DNA of 34,088 nt. It comes from Deltaproteobacteria bacterium. GTDB lineage: Bacteria > Desulfobacterota > Desulfarculia > Adiutricales > Adiutricaceae. The position numbers and the translations under genes are program-made. The DNA lies in contig JAISMF010000051.1 of the NCBI GenBank assembly GCA_031276865.1, forward strand, positions 1 to 34,088. The letters run 5' to 3'. Below, piece after piece: positions 33,028 through 34,088 of the stretch; positions within the stretch are counted from its first letter, which is position 1; each line of letters starts with the position of its first letter. The notes below the pieces were generated by a model that worked only from the letters and a program-made list of their open reading frames with translations, was not told the origin of the DNA and did no database searches.

Positions 33028-33795
33028 ATGAAATTCTGCGTCCTGGCCAGCGGCAGCGGCGGCAACGCCACCTGGATAGAGGAGGGGGACTGCGCCTGCC
33101 TGGTGGACAACGGTCTTTCCTTCTCCGAGTTCAAAAATAGGATAAAGACGGCGGGTCTCGATCTCTCCCTTTTGCGGGCGGTGTTCGTGACCCACGAGCA
33201 CGGCGACCACTTAAACGGCGTGGGACCTTTGGCCCGCGGTCTAAACATTCCCGTCTACGCCTCCCCCATGCTTTTGGAGGTCAAGGGCGACACGCTCTGC
33301 GGGGTGGACTGCCGCCCCATCTCTTTTTGGGAGATCCGGAAGCTCGGCGATTTGGCCCTTCAGGCCGTCCCATCCTCCCACGACACGGTGGATCCCTTCG
33401 TCTTTCTGGCGTCGGGCGGCGGAAAGAGGCTGGGGATCGTGACCGATCTCGGCTGCGTGAGTCCGCAGCTGCGTCGCTGTTTCAACCGGCTCGACTCCCT
33501 GATCCTGGAATTCAACCACGACGAGGAGATGCTGAAAAACGGTCCTTACCCTCCCTTTTTAAAGAAAAGGATCTTGGGCCCCAAAGGACATCTCTCCAAC
33601 AAAACAGCCGCGGCCTTTCTTTCCGTTTTGAACCATCAGGATCTGAAAAACGTGGTGGTCGCGCATATTTCCAAGCATAACAACACGCCCGATCTGGCCG
33701 AGGAGGCCGCCCTCTCTTCCGTGAGGAACGGCCCGGGAAATCCCCGGGTTCATGTGGCGGATCAGTTCGTTCCCACCGCCGTTCTTGAGATATGA
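33028..33795 (+). CDS. Metallo-beta-lactamase-fold hydrolase (YycJ/WalJ-like)
   Basis: 255 residues from ATG 33028, chosen over the TTG three bases upstream because GAGG lies at 33019-33022. The metal-binding signature is THEHGDH at residues 55-61, with later His and Asp positions in PSSHDT, IVTDLG and the C-terminal AHISKHNNTP. The opening KFCVLASGSGGNATWIE is typical of the YycJ branch. In Firmicutes YycJ/WalJ is a WalRK-linked nuclease-like protein. In this context it is simply a predicted DNA/RNA-processing metal hydrolase, downstream of dut. Lone copies in proteobacteria are common. Confidence 0.9.
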   Translation: MKFCVLASGSGGNATWIEEGDCACLVDNGLSFSEFKNRIKTAGLDLSLLRAVFVTHEHGDHLNGVGPLARGLNIPVYASPMLLEVKGDTLCGVDCRPISFWEIRKLGDLALQAVPSSHDTVDPFVFLASGGGKRLGIVTDLGCVSPQLRRCFNRLDSLILEFNHDEEMLKNGPYPPFLKKRILGPKGHLSNKTAAAFLSVLNHQDLKNVVVAHISKHNNTPDLAEEAALSSVRNGPGNPRVHVADQFVPTAVLEI

Positions 33796-34088
33796 AATCC
33801 GCTTGAGTGAAATTCGACCCGCTTCGGGTGTTTTCCCCTTGTTACGGTCCGCTTTCCGCGCCTACCCGTGGCTTCGCAGATTCGGTTCTTTTTCGCCCCG
33901 AATTCCCTAAAGTTTGTAGAACTACCAGAATTTGAATCACTACAGGCCTTGATGGATTGAATAATCATTATCTGTATTTCTCAATTTTTTTCTTACTATA
34001 ATGTATTTAAAAGCGTTATTTTGCTGAATATTCAAGGATTGTTTTGATTTTTATTGCAAAATTTATTAAAATTAGAATTTTCAAAAAG
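33796..34088. other. Right-edge intergenic DNA
   Basis: A small hairpin (ACCCG/CGGGT near 33819-33831) followed by GTTTTCCCC may weakly terminate the YycJ-like gene. The last 150 bases are AT-rich with no open frame of note. Confidence 0.4.

Overview
The window looks like the chromosome of a GC-rich Gram-negative bacterium. It encodes an autotransporter and a second outer-membrane beta-barrel, an Mla-type ABC ATPase, a CheZ-type phosphatase and three NtrC-like AAA+ regulators. That mix would fit a deltaproteobacterium (Desulfobacterota-like), but this is an inference from gene content; no rRNA or other marker is present. Coding DNA is GC-rich. Several intergenic stretches are strikingly AT-rich or repeat-rich, and many gaps of 0.4-1.9 kb hold no convincing gene.

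Layout. Positions 1-5035 are mostly non-coding. They hold a (TC)n tract with tandem terminators, a signal-peptide outer-membrane barrel (505-1332), the 3' remnant of an IS4-type transposase (2194-3123), a MITE-like element (3241-3462), an AT-rich stretch and a second (CT)n tract, again followed by two terminators. A 1141-residue autotransporter follows (5036-8461), then a possible structured RNA. After that comes a second copy of a ~228-bp terminator-bearing module first seen behind the barrel gene. Next are an exported low-complexity protein (9321-10451), a PAS/AAA+/Fis regulator on the minus strand, a 1.6-kb gap with 17-bp tandem repeats, a VIT/vWA protein (13873-16245) and a convergent NlpC/P60-fold lipoprotein.

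From 18468 to 30271 every gene is on the minus strand: a phosphopantetheinyl transferase overlapping an MlaF-like ATPase, a CheZ-domain protein with long repeats, a DJ-1/PfpI protein, larC1-pyrR as an overlapping pair behind a possible attenuator, a CorC/HlyC CBS protein, an FHA-GAF-AAA+ regulator and a PAS-PAS-AAA+-Fis regulator. The right end carries plus-strand genes for a bacterial-PH-domain membrane protein, dUTPase and a YycJ-like metallo-beta-lactamase-fold protein.

The main theme is recognisable folds whose catalytic or contact residues have been replaced. All three AAA+ regulators have lost a canonical GAFTGA sigma-54 contact loop, and each has at least one altered ATPase motif. The NlpC/P60 lipoprotein has its Cys-His-His triad replaced by Asp-Leu-Leu. 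The MlaF-like ATPase lacks the H-loop histidine, and LarC has only its first domain. In contrast, the CheZ-like protein keeps its catalytic Asp and Gln and appears to carry a FliM-like CheY-binding peptide. The second theme is tandem repetition: CT microsatellites, an A-rich 14-unit array, 18-bp repeats crossing a stop codon, 78/90-bp coding repeats, 17-bp repeats and 15-bp repeats. No rRNA, tRNA or CRISPR array was recognised.
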